From: Phycisphaerales bacterium UBA1845
GTDB taxonomy: Bacteria > Planctomycetota > Phycisphaerae > UBA1845
DNA: 31,086 bases
Direction: 5' to 3'
Assembly: GCA_002338715.1 (NCBI GenBank)
Contig: DDIR01000063.1
Location: 1-31,086 of the forward strand
Below the pieces are notes generated by a model. It searched no databases. It saw only the letters and a list, made by a program, of their open reading frames with translations, and was not told where the DNA came from. This document shows, in pieces, positions 1 through 6,466 of this stretch. How positions within the stretch are numbered: position 1 is the first letter of the stretch; the number at the start of each line of letters is the position of its first letter. The translations under genes were made by a program, and so were the position numbers.

Positions 1-31
1 ACCCGGCTTTCACCACGGGCTGATAGCCCAT

Positions 32-41
32 CCCAGAATCT
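32..41. repeat. 10-bp direct repeat flanking the 184-aa gene, copy 1
   Basis: CCCAGAATCT occurs here, just past the stop of the unknown 184-aa gene, and again at 628-637, just upstream of its start. A CCCAGAATCG variant forms part of the inverted repeat at 780-831. The repeat is short and could be chance, but the flanking arrangement suggests a boundary or a recombination scar. Confidence 0.35.
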
Positions 42-44
42 TTC

Positions 45-599
45 TTACGAATCGGCATCGTCATTGCCTTTCTTTTCAGTTACCAAACCACGGTGCGCCC
101 CCAGATAGTCCGCGAGATCGTCAACATGTGCGAGGAGGGCGGACGGCGTCCTGAGCACGATTTCGGCGCCGATCGTGCGTCGCGCGCTCCAACTACAGTG
201 CTGCATCCAGCACACAAGCGTCTCGACGGTGAGCTTGCGGCAGAGGGCTACGTCCTCGTTCTTGATCGGACTTCGCCCAAGCCTGCCGAGTAGGTCGATC
301 ACGACTGCCGGATCTGGTGGGCGTCTAGCAAAGTAACAAACGTCGCCGTCGTTGAACCATCGCTGGATTCGTGGAAGCATGGCCGCCAGAATGATAATTG
401 GGTGTGACTTCGTCCGCCCCGGATATTGGACGTCGGGTCGTCTTCTTTTTCTAGCAGACGGTGTGCTAAGACCCGACACCATTACGTTGGCGTCGTGTTC
501 GGCCTCACATACAACGCCCAACCGAAGATCTTCGAATGCGCCCGGCCCCAGTGTTTCTCTTAATTCTTCCAGCGTCATAATCACTACTCCGTCAGGCAT
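45..599 (-). CDS. hypothetical protein, 184 aa
   Basis: I do not recognise this protein. It is 184 aa, probably soluble, with no signal peptide or membrane segment. It has a basic patch (KRRRP) near residue 52, a Trp/Cys-containing middle section around residue 130, and a lysine- and aspartate-rich tail. The start at 599 is supported by a purine-rich GAGAGAGG ribosome binding site about 5 nt upstream; an in-frame ATG seven codons later (MTLEEL) is the alternative. It lies in the same direction as the ubiquitin-like conjugation genes but about 530 bp beyond the E1 gene, with a possible terminator between them, so it need not belong to that operon. Short CCCAGAATCT repeats flank it on both sides. 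Confidence 0.55.
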   Translation of the reverse strand: MPDGVVIMTLEELRETLGPGAFEDLRLGVVCEAEHDANVMVSGLSTPSARKRRRPDVQYPGRTKSHPIIILAAMLPRIQRWFNDGDVCYFARRPPDPAVVIDLLGRLGRSPIKNEDVALCRKLTVETLVCWMQHCSWSARRTIGAEIVLRTPSALLAHVDDLADYLGAHRGLVTEKKGNDDADS

Positions 600-1125
600 A
601 GAACCTCTCTCCAGAATGACGAGCGCCCCCAGAATCTGTCAAATTTTACTCTTCTTCTTGCCCGGTCGGATTTGTGTGCCGGCTCAACATAAATGTAACT
701 TCCCCTTGGATTGCGGTAAGACCTAGCCGCGGAGACGAAACTAAGGAGATTTGGCTGGCGCAGCGCCGGCAGAGGAAAACCCCAGAATCGGCCGAAGAAC
801 AACGATTTTTATCTCCAAACCGATTCTGGGGCTGTGGCAGTTCGACCGCCAAGGAAAGCTCAAAGCAAGCACATTTGCGATAGCGACCAACGGTGGACTG
901 ACATCGCGTGGATCAAGGGCCTACCGTTATCAATGCGACACACGTCGACCCGACAAATGAAATTCAATCAACGACTGAGAACGATTCACTAATTATTGAA
1001 CGACCGACCACTGGATCAAACGGGGCGATTGGAATCAAGAATGCTGAACTGTGGTGCTGCGACTGCGTGGCTCCGGATGGATTGATCAAGCGACGAGTTT
1101 CGCGCCGTGGGCGGAGCGCTTCAAG
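600..1125. other. intergenic region with an inverted repeat
   Basis: This gap of about 526 bp holds no convincing gene. Its short plus-strand ORFs lack good ribosome binding sites and overlap one another. The recognisable structures are a CCCAGAATCT repeat at 628-637 and a 12-bp perfect inverted repeat at 780-831, annotated separately. Confidence 0.5.
780..831 (-). terminator. inverted repeat, possible terminator of the conjugation operon
   Basis: CCCCAGAATCGG (780-791) and CCGATTCTGGGG (820-831) are perfect 12-bp inverted arms separated by 28 nt. Read on the minus strand, the second arm is followed by TTTT, so it could end transcription about 300 nt past the E1 stop. The long loop makes it an atypical intrinsic terminator. 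It could instead be a mobile-element scar. Confidence 0.4.
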
Positions 1126-1791
1126 TTAGAGAGAATGCACAATAGCAAGCTCGTTCGTCAACAAGTTGATGTTGAGGTCAGAATCGATTGGAACTGCGCG
1201 GAGATAATTGCTGAACGCGCTGATCATCAAGCCGGCGGCAACGTTGGCGCAGAAAATTGTGCTCTTGGATGTACAACTCCCACGATAGGCCTCGCCGGCG
1301 GCAAATAACGTCGTTGGATAGTTAGCGCGACTTGTGGGGTCGCAGGCTATCAGAACGCGAAGCACTTCAGCACTCATCCGCCCATCCACGAAGAATTCCG
1401 CATTCCTGCCAACGCTTTCCCAGATGATCCGCCGGGTAGCAATCGAATCCACACAACAGAAGATGATATTTCCGACAGCGCCGCTTCGCCGAAACCGATT
1501 CTGCTCGCATTGGATATCGATCTGCGAGTTGATTTGGTGACACATACTTGCGGTTGCATGAACCTTGGCGCTTCCAAGATCATCTTCGAGGAAACCTTGG
1601 CTGGCCAGGTTTTCGATTGCGACGATGTCCGGGTCGATTAGCTGAAGCGACGGAGTTCCGATGGCAGCCAATTGCAATGCAACTTGTCGACCGATCGAGC
1701 CGACGCCGATGACAGTGGCACGACATTGGGCTAGTTTTTGAGGTGGGATGATATCACGTTGACGAATGTCGCGGTTTTCTAGATTCTGCAT
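1126..1791 (-). CDS. ThiF/E1-like adenylating enzyme of a ubiquitin-like system
   Basis: This 221-aa protein is an E1-type ubiquitin-activating enzyme homologue. It would adenylate the C-terminus of the neighbouring ubiquitin-like protein and pass it on as a thioester. The ATP-binding Rossmann signature GVGSIG is at residues 29-34, followed by LIDPD and the ENL element at 51-62. The usual NLxRQ is NLASQ here, so the arginine is replaced by serine. GSAK (73-76) and an aspartate at 115 (CCVDS) match the nucleotide and Mg sites. Cys173 in GSCTSKS, just before the conserved NVAAG stretch, is the best thioester candidate. At 221 aa it is a minimal E1 without ubiquitin-fold or rhodanese domains. 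The ATG at 1791 overlaps the JAB gene by 13 bp and is preceded by GGAGGA, which implies translational coupling. The family is clear; the partner is inferred from context. Confidence 0.9.
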   Translation of the reverse strand: MQNLENRDIRQRDIIPPQKLAQCRATVIGVGSIGRQVALQLAAIGTPSLQLIDPDIVAIENLASQGFLEDDLGSAKVHATASMCHQINSQIDIQCEQNRFRRSGAVGNIIFCCVDSIATRRIIWESVGRNAEFFVDGRMSAEVLRVLIACDPTSRANYPTTLFAAGEAYRGSCTSKSTIFCANVAAGLMISAFSNYLRAVPIDSDLNINLLTNELAIVHSL

Positions 1792-2573
1792 TGATCGTCC
1801 TCCCAGTTTTCGAGTTCAAACTCAAACATGTCGTCTTCGAGGAGTGCCTCGACTTCATTGGCAAACGGATCTTCAACCCAATCCCAGTCGTCAGATCGGG
1901 CCAGCAACCCATTGCGGGGCACAAGCGGTTCGATGCACACGTTGCGTTGATACTCTTCTTGCCAGGCGGTGTGGTCGCTGGCCGTAAATGGCGAAGAGAA
2001 GTCGACAGCGACCGGAATCTTCATGCTTCCACCGGGTCCGCTATTGAAGCGCAGCCGACAATAGGTTTGTCCACCGCGAGCCAGAATGAACATGATCGCC
2101 CAATCACAATTTCCAAAGACGCGGGCAAAGGTCTCTTCGTCGGTTGCGCTGGGATTTGGACAATCGCCGGGATGGGTGTGCAGCCAGATTCGCGCGAAGT
2201 GTTCGGGCGTTCGACCGGTATCGACTTGATCTTCGAAGAACTCGGCGACCGCAGTGTCGTCGAACTTCACGCTGATGGCCGTGGTTCTTTGTTTGACGGT
2301 AACGAAGTCTTCGATAAGCAACAGGTCGTCCCTGGACGTGACGCCAAACCCGCCGATTTCGCTGTCACCGGCTTGGAGGAAGTATTCGAGTTTGGCCCAG
2401 GCATTGGGACCAAACCGCAACGTTGGCGTTTCAAACAACCGATGAAAGGGCTTCTGTTGCCGCCGTTGCGTTGTGTGGGCTTGGGACGTGGATTCGTTCG
2501 CCCGGACTGCCGATTTGTTGGTTGATTGACTGTTCTTGGATTTCTTCTTCATCGTCTTCGATCTCCTCTTCAT
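1779..2573 (-). CDS. JAB/MPN (JAMM) metalloprotease, predicted deubiquitinase-like
   Basis: This 264-aa protein carries a JAMM zinc-protease signature: Glu72 (EIGGFG), then His132-Thr-His134-Pro, Ser142 and Asp145 in the HxHPx6SxxD arrangement. In this family the motif cleaves isopeptide bonds or trims ubiquitin-like precursors. The JAB fold runs from about residue 50 to 195; the acidic C-terminal tail (about 225-264) is rich in Asp, Glu and Trp. The first 45 residues are strongly basic (many Lys, Arg, Ser) and probably disordered. I chose the ATG at 2573 because GGAGG lies 6 nt upstream. Longer in-frame extensions run through the E2 gene and look like shadow sequence. The gene overlaps the E2 gene by 143 bp in another frame and the E1 gene by 13 bp. 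Its position suggests maturation or removal of the adjacent ubiquitin-like protein. Confidence 0.9.
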   Translation of the reverse strand: MKRRSKTMKKKSKNSQSTNKSAVRANESTSQAHTTQRRQQKPFHRLFETPTLRFGPNAWAKLEYFLQAGDSEIGGFGVTSRDDLLLIEDFVTVKQRTTAISVKFDDTAVAEFFEDQVDTGRTPEHFARIWLHTHPGDCPNPSATDEETFARVFGNCDWAIMFILARGGQTYCRLRFNSGPGGSMKIPVAVDFSSPFTASDHTAWQEEYQRNVCIEPLVPRNGLLARSDDWDWVEDPFANEVEALLEDDMFEFELENWEDDQCRI

Positions 2574-3525
2574 TGACTTCCTCCAAACAGGACTGACAAA
2601 GCTCTTCTTCCAAACACGACGCGCATGCCGATTCACCACAGTGACTGCATGATTGCAGACAACTGCAGCACACGCGTTCGTCGCACATCTCGCAACTCGC
2701 CAGGCAACTGGCACATGATGATTCGTGGCAGACGACGCAGCCGCTATAGCACTCGTCGCAGAAGTGTTGTTCGCAGTGCTCGCAGAAGTACGAATTGTCA
2801 TCGTGGGACACAACGCCGCAATCTTCGCAGGTGCGGCCATGCCAAACGTCGAGCGTGCAATAAGGTGAGCCGTCGTTGTAGGTGCGCAGAACTGCCGCAG
2901 CGATTTGAAAGGCATCGGCGAATCGGCATTGCCTTAAGGCAGCCTGAAGAGGTCCCGTTGCATCACCCAGGCAGAGGCGATCATCGCTGACGTGCGGATG
3001 CACAATGAGTTCATCTGCAGCGCAGGGGTTTGGATCGAGAGCCAGGACACGAAGACAGTTCGATTCATCGATTGCGGCGATCGCACCGAGATGAAGCTGG
3101 ATCTCAAAGCGGCCAAGTTCGATGTGGTCGAGTGTGATCGGTTCTGTTTGGACGCAGATGGCGTTGGCGTCGCTGTCGAGTCGGACTTTTCCGAATTCCA
3201 CATCGATCTCTAGAAGCTCTTCAAGAATGGCTCGAAATGACGGGGCTTCGGATGGCTGGATTCGCAGATGGGCGACCAATCGCGAGGCGGCCTCTTCAAG
3301 TCGTGTTGCGCAATGCGATAATTCACGACGTGTATGCTGTTCGGCGGCTGACCAGCCTCGGTTTTGGGATATCCTGTAGCGTGCTGACGCTCGTTGGAAT
3401 TCGGGCATCAGGTTGAGTAACTGCCACAGGAAATCGGTCTGTGTGAGACAGCGTGATCGGCACTGAAGACTCTCGCAGACGCGTGCAGCAATACGCGGAA
3501 TCCGCGTGCTTTTGTGCATGGACAT
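2431..3525 (-). CDS. E2-like conjugating protein fused to tandem CxxC zinc knuckles
   Basis: This 364-aa protein has three parts. Residues 1-120 are helical and unassigned. Residues about 120-216 resemble a prokaryotic E2 (UBC/RWD-like) fold: the HPHV (176-179) plus LCLGD (184-188) arrangement mirrors the eukaryotic HPN...ICLD active site, making Cys185 the predicted catalytic cysteine, followed by a helix like the E2 C-terminal helix. Residues 233-313 hold ten CxxC motifs. Four consecutive blocks follow CxxC-x4-CxxC with short linkers, a likely array of zinc knuckles or treble clefs that could act like a built-in RING/E3 module. The tail (about 315-335) is very acidic. The start at 3525 has GGAGG about 10 nt upstream. 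The neighbouring E1, JAB and Ubl genes support the E2 call. The cysteine array is seen directly; its ligase role is inference. Confidence 0.78.
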   Translation of the reverse strand: MSMHKSTRIPRIAARVCESLQCRSRCLTQTDFLWQLLNLMPEFQRASARYRISQNRGWSAAEQHTRRELSHCATRLEEAASRLVAHLRIQPSEAPSFRAILEELLEIDVEFGKVRLDSDANAICVQTEPITLDHIELGRFEIQLHLGAIAAIDESNCLRVLALDPNPCAADELIVHPHVSDDRLCLGDATGPLQAALRQCRFADAFQIAAAVLRTYNDGSPYCTLDVWHGRTCEDCGVVSHDDNSYFCEHCEQHFCDECYSGCVVCHESSCASCLASCEMCDERVCCSCLQSCSHCGESACASCLEEELCQSCLEEVNEEEIEDDEEEIQEQSINQQIGSPGERIHVPSPHNATAATEALSSVV

Positions 3526-3550
3526 AAGTAAGTGTCCTCCAAGAAAAAAG

Positions 3551-3579
3551 GCCGGTGGCGCGACAAGCGCGCCACCGGC
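3551..3579 (-). terminator. intrinsic terminator between Ubl and E2 genes
   Basis: A perfect 12-bp GC-rich stem (arms 3551-3562 and 3568-3579) with a 5-nt loop is followed on the minus strand by a C and a run of six T (complement of 3544-3549). The E2 ribosome binding site GGAGG begins only a few bases further on. This is a strong Rho-independent terminator between the Ubl stop (3618) and the E2 start (3525). It probably lets only part of the transcription continue into E2, JAB and E1. Confidence 0.85.
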
Positions 3580-3617
3580 ATGGAATATTGATTGTTCAAT
3601 AAACGTGCACTTCTGAT

Positions 3618-3845
3618 CTACGAAACGATCGCACCTTCGATTTTGGTCGGCGTGATTGTCACGCGATCACCTTCATGCAAGATCTGATCGCGAGACACCG
3701 GCTGGCGATTGACGCGAATCAGATAATCCTCGGGCCGGCCGTGCGGTAACTTCTGGGCGAAAAACTTGGCGACCGGCATGTTGGGTTCGATCTCGATGTG
3801 ATCGGCGAAACCGGCCCCGTCGTTGTTGATGAATAAAACGCGCAT
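3618..3845 (-). CDS. beta-grasp ubiquitin-like protein (ThiS/MoaD-like)
   Basis: This 75-aa protein has the size and strand pattern of a beta-grasp ubiquitin-like modifier: a beta hairpin at 1-20, a helix around 24-33, and the ThiS-like IRVNRQPV...LHEGDRVTITP segment at 43-66. It would be the protein activated by the neighbouring E1, carried by the E2 and processed by the JAB protease. It does not end in the usual Gly-Gly. The tail is KIEGAIVS, with a single glycine at residue 71, so either trimming after Gly71 or a different chemistry is needed. The ATG at 3845 has AAGGA 8 nt upstream. An alternative is a MoaD/ThiS sulfur carrier, but the E2 and JAB neighbours favour conjugation. Confidence 0.78.
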   Translation of the reverse strand: MRVLFINNDGAGFADHIEIEPNMPVAKFFAQKLPHGRPEDYLIRVNRQPVSRDQILHEGDRVTITPTKIEGAIVS

Positions 3846-3926
3846 GGTAATGGTCCTTTCAGAAAGTTTGTTTTTCAGATTGAGATTCTGGATTGGTGTG
3901 CATTGCGGGGTGTGTTGATTGGGTCG

Positions 3927-4088
3927 CTACAAGCGTTCGGCGCTGCGGCGATTGATCTCCGTTGCGTCATGAACATGCATTATGCGTCGCACCCCGTGGC
4001 GATAGGCCACTTCGTCGGCGAGTTTGAGATCGGAACAGAACAACAAATGGTGTTCCTTGGGGATGATGTCATCGGAAGTCAGGATCAT
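3927..4088 (-). CDS. small hypothetical protein, 53 aa
   Basis: This 53-aa ORF starts at an ATG preceded by AAAGGAG at ideal spacing and ends 81 bp before the Ubl start. The product begins MILTSDDIIP, is histidine-rich in the middle (HGVRRIMHVHD) and has a basic end. It has no transmembrane segment or recognised domain. The ribosome binding site and its place in the same-direction series make it likely to be translated as part of the conjugation operon. A role as substrate, adaptor or regulator is only a guess. Confidence 0.5.
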   Translation of the reverse strand: MILTSDDIIPKEHHLLFCSDLKLADEVAYRHGVRRIMHVHDATEINRRSAERL

Positions 4089-4198
4089 GTTTTTCTCCTT
4101 TCAGGGTCTGCGCGCACCTTGGGCGCACGCGTTGGTTGAGTTCTGGGTTTACGTTTGGGGTTTGGGTCTAACTTGAGAAGTGCGAAGAAACGGGTGAA

Positions 4199-4399
4199 TT
4201 ACTGGCTGGAGTCGCTGTCGCCGGTGCCGACAAAAGCCAACAGGATTACGATCAACAAAATCGAGGTGACCGGTGCCACCCGGTACGTGATCAGCAGGCC
4301 GAGCAAAGCTCCAGCAACCATCAGGAATTTGTCACCAGAATTCAGGGGCGTTGAGAACGCCGCTGATGAGTTGGGTTGCGTCGTCGCGATGACGACCAT
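4199..4399 (-). CDS. small membrane protein, 66 aa
   Basis: This reading frame contains two hydrophobic stretches (about residues 26-40 and 45-60 from the ATG at 4399) separated by a short turn, followed by an acidic end (GTGDSDSSQ), so it looks like a small hairpin membrane protein. The start is uncertain. The ATG at 4399 has no clear ribosome binding site, and the open frame extends back to 4501. It overlaps the preceding 76-aa ORF by 58 bp, so it may be reached by translational coupling or by a frameshift joining the two. I do not recognise a family. Confidence 0.4.
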   Translation of the reverse strand: MVVIATTQPNSSAAFSTPLNSGDKFLMVAGALLGLLITYRVAPVTSILLIVILLAFVGTGDSDSSQ

Positions 4400-4572
4400 T
4401 CGCTGTTGTTCTTGTTGCGGTTGGACACAACAAACCGCCAAGTCGCCTGAATCAATCCCCACATTGGCTTGACGACAAGGGTGCGCATGATGTTCAGCCA
4501 TTCATCAAATGGGTCATTCGGTGGCGATGGACCGGATTGTGGCTTTTGTTGCTTGTAACGGCGCGAGTTCAT
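4342..4572 (-). CDS. small basic hypothetical protein, 76 aa
   Basis: The ATG at 4572 is preceded by a strong GAAGGAG ribosome binding site that itself follows a T6 run. The 76-aa product is basic, with a Pro/Gln-rich N-terminus, a central amphipathic, Trp-containing stretch (about residues 24-48) and an Arg/Ser-rich tail. No domain is recognised. The last third overlaps the 66-aa membrane ORF in another frame, and the arginine-rich tail may simply be out-of-frame sequence. If so, a single protein made by frameshifting near 4400 is possible. Confidence 0.45.
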   Translation of the reverse strand: MNSRRYKQQKPQSGPSPPNDPFDEWLNIMRTLVVKPMWGLIQATWRFVVSNRNKNNSEWSSSRRRNPTHQRRSQRP

Positions 4573-4581
4573 GACAGGTCT

Positions 4582-4616
4582 CCTTCAAAAAAGGGGAGGT
4601 TGGTGTGCCACCAACA
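4582..4616 (-). promoter_or_regulatory. hairpin and T6 run before the 76-aa ORF
   Basis: On the minus strand GTTGGTG and CACCAAC form a 7-bp stem with a 3-nt loop (complement of about 4598-4614). A short C-rich spacer, TTTTTT and the GAAGGAG ribosome binding site follow. It resembles the terminator before the E2 gene but is weaker because six bases separate stem and T run. It may act as a partial terminator or leader structure. Confidence 0.35.
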
Positions 4617-4661
4617 ATTGGTGACATCTGAATTACGGATTCGAGCGATTCAGGCAGCGAC

Positions 4662-4823
4662 TCAGCGTGTATCGCGCTTCCGCCGCAAGTACGAGTCGAT
4701 GTGGCGTTCTCTTCGATATTGCCGACCGGGGCCATACGGCTGCTGGCGTTTGTGATGACGAACGCGCTGTTGCCTGTTTGGCGAGTTGCACAACGATTCG
4801 AACAGAGATTGCATGCTACACAT
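4662..4823 (-). CDS. small very basic hypothetical protein, 53 aa
   Basis: The ATG at 4823 has a GGAGG ribosome binding site (reading TTTTTTGGAGG) about 7 nt upstream. The 53-aa product starts MCSMQSLFESLCN and then becomes highly basic, rich in Arg, His, Gln and Tyr, up to the stop at 4662. No known domain. It is the most upstream of the small ORFs running toward the ubiquitin-like genes. Support comes only from the ribosome binding site and location; a nucleic-acid-binding or substrate role is speculative. Confidence 0.4.
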   Translation of the reverse strand: MCSMQSLFESLCNSPNRQQRVRHHKRQQPYGPGRQYRRERHIDSYLRRKRDTR

Positions 4824-5023
4824 GTTACTGCCTCCAAAAAAGGATACGAACGACCCGAAACGCCGCGCGCTTCGTCATCGTTTGCCAATAGTTTTGAGTT
4901 GATATCAAGAATCGAATTGTTTTGGGAATCGTGGAACTGCGATACGATGTCGCAGCCTGGCTTGCTTGATGGGCAGGGCTCGCTTTCGGAAGAAGCACCG
5001 CGCTATGCACCGGCTACAAAAGT

Positions 5024-5079
5024 GCCTGAAAGCTAATCGCCCTTCATTGTATTATACGACGAACAGGTCGTAAAATGAA
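5024..5079 (-). repeat. promoter-like repeat, copy 1
   Basis: This 56-bp segment matches 5323-5378 over its length with scattered differences. On the minus strand it holds a perfect TATAAT (5051-5056) with TTCATT 17 bp upstream as a weak -35. A TACGAC-n6-GTCGTA inverted repeat (5055-5072) lies in the spacer. It points toward the ubiquitin-like cluster and could drive it with a leader of about 220 nt. Confidence 0.5.
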
Positions 5080-5322
5080 CCTGTCTACTATCGAAGTGCG
5101 GCACCTCGGACATTGTCTCGACGACCGACCCCCTTACGAAGCCGGGTACACTCTCCAACGACAAGTCGCTTTTTTGGGTTGATCGCTCGCGCGGGAAAAC
5201 TGGTGTGCAGTCGAACAAGCTGCGCATGAAGGTGATCGCGGTGGGTGATTTGAACGGTTGCAAAAGAGTGCAGCGTACGAATCCCAGGCAAGAAATGGAC
5301 AGAGCAATACAACAGTACAGCC

Positions 5323-5378
5323 GCCTGACAACTAATTGCCCTTCGCTCTATTGTAATGCGAAAAGGCTTAAAATTAAG
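5323..5378 (-). repeat. promoter-like repeat, copy 2
   Basis: This is the second copy of the 56-bp element, offset by 299 bp from the first. On the minus strand it holds TACAAT (5350-5355) where copy 1 has TATAAT. A GCTTAA-AA-TTAAGC palindrome (566-79 of the 5300s, that is 5366-5379) sits at the upstream end. The shared CTAAT-GCCCTTC and GCCTGA blocks make homology likely. Confidence 0.45.
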
Positions 5379-5958
5379 CAGTAGCGGACCGCGTATCCGC
5401 ATGGCTCCGCGACCGCACCAACGGTCTTAGAAATATCGACGGCGTTTTGCGGTTGACGCTGAGGTCAGCGCAAAGGTGGGGGTTAAATCTGAAGTTTCAG
5501 CGTCGGTGATTATTCAGTCTTATATCACGTCAACGATGCCGAGCAGCGGTTGGACGCGGACCTGTGCGAGTGGCTGCTTCCCAGATACCGCGCATTCAAA
5601 CGTGTCAACAATGTTCATTTTCTTCGTTTTCGATTGGCACTGAATTGCAACCTGTGACGTCGGCTCACTTACGATGACGATTTGAACATGCCCCACTCGT
5701 CCAACCAGTACGAGCAGCCAGCGTATCGCAGGCGTTGTAACCGCGTAACACTGCGTACTTAGCGGCGATTAGCCGATATCAAGCAGCCATCACGTTGCGG
5801 GTGCCCCACTCGTGATCTTAATCAATGCAGAATTGGACCGTGACTACAGCAATACCGGCTTTCTGGCCGCCCCTCCTTGAGCAGCAGTGGCCGGATGATC
5901 CAAAACTGACGTGTTCCAATGGTTATCTTGTGGCCAAACACCCGCTGGTGAATTTATC

Positions 5959-5986
5959 TTGACAAGAGGCCATTTGTCTACATAAT
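5959..5986 (+). promoter_or_regulatory. promoter and operator of the rrf2-nxr cluster
   Basis: TTGACA (5959-5964) and CATAAT (5981-5986) with a 16-bp spacer form a good sigma-70-type promoter. The -35 and spacer coincide with an imperfect 22-bp dyad, TTGACAA-n8-TTGTCTA centred on GGCC (5959-5980), matching its reverse complement at 16 of 22 positions. A repressor bound there would block the promoter, and the adjacent Rrf2 gene is the natural candidate. Confidence 0.7.
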
Positions 5987-6022
5987 TGTGGTTAAATGGA
6001 TGTTGGACGAGGGGTGCCGCGG

Positions 6023-6466
6023 ATGATCTCACTTACCAGCGAATACGCATTACGGGCTGCCGTCTTCTTGGCACAGCACGGCCACGACGGACCTGTCCCC
6101 GGGCGACAAATCGCGAAAGAAGTCGGCGTGCCTCCAAAGTATCTCCTCAACATACTTAGAGAATTGGTTCGATCGGATGTCCTCCAGGCTTCCCCGGGAA
6201 AGAGCGGCGGATTCCGAACAGCTCGCGACCCGAAAGACATTCGGCTGGAAGAGGTTCTCGGTCCCTTTGAATCTGTAGTGGCATCTCCAAGTCGCTGCCC
6301 GTTTGGCAACGCGGTTTGTAGCGATAACGACCCCTGCGCGGGGCACGAGCGGTGGAAGCGCGTTAAGCGAGAGTACGAGTGCTTCCTTGCGGAAACCACC
6401 CTCTTCGACGTCTCAGTCCGGGAAGGCAAACAAATTAACTGTAGTCAATTGCAGGGGCATCGATAA
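6023..6466 (+). CDS. Rrf2-family Fe-S transcriptional regulator (NsrR-like)
   Basis: This 147-aa protein starts MISLTSEYALRAAVFLA, the canonical opening of an Rrf2 winged helix-turn-helix. The recognition region (about residues 28-50) and the GGF wing (about 65) follow. Three cysteines in CPFGNAVCSDNDPC (C-x6-C-x5-C, roughly residues 93-106) match the iron-sulfur ligands of NsrR/IscR-type sensors. NsrR homologues sense nitric oxide, which suits the nitrogen-oxide genes around it. I chose the ATG at 6023, with GAGGGG upstream, over an in-frame ATG at 5996. The stop overlaps the next start as TAATG, so the regulator is cotranscribed with the respiratory genes. The ligand (NO, redox or Fe-S status) is not proven by sequence. 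Confidence 0.88.
   Translation: MISLTSEYALRAAVFLAQHGHDGPVPGRQIAKEVGVPPKYLLNILRELVRSDVLQASPGKSGGFRTARDPKDIRLEEVLGPFESVVASPSRCPFGNAVCSDNDPCAGHERWKRVKREYECFLAETTLFDVSVREGKQINCSQLQGHR

Larger units (their letters stand above)
4824..5958. other. gene-poor region upstream of both clusters
   Basis: No convincing gene is found here; short ORFs on both strands lack ribosome binding sites and overlap. The region contains a perfect TTGATATCAA palindrome at 4899-4908, two diverged promoter-like repeats (5024-5079 and 5323-5378), and two copies of GCCCCACTCGT near 5690 and 5803. One plus-strand stretch around 5510-5660 reads as about 50 codons of protein-like sequence without a start, possibly a gene remnant. 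Confidence 0.5.

Noticed and set aside
1791..2525. Plus-strand ORF of 244 codons opposite JAB
   Set aside because: The JAB reading frame on the other strand has a full JAMM motif. The plus-strand frame is a mirror artefact.
3618..3845. PRTRC-type cassette (plasmid ThiF/ParB/JAB set)
   Set aside because: The Ubl is ThiS-like rather than the PRTRC protein C pattern, and no ParB-like or other PRTRC genes were found.
4514..4888. 124-aa ORF starting at 4888 on the minus strand
   Set aside because: The 53-aa ORF starting at 4823 in another frame has a strong ribosome binding site, while the longer frame lacks one and has no domain.
5024..5378. Integron attC sites (two similar sites about 300 bp apart)
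   Set aside because: The invariant GTTRRRY/RYYYAAC ends are not present and no cassette-like ORF or integrase is seen. Promoter-like features explain the sequence better.
5088..5402. Minus-strand ORFs between the two promoter-like repeats
   Set aside because: They are overlapping, low-complexity and without ribosome binding sites or domains, so I did not annotate them as genes.
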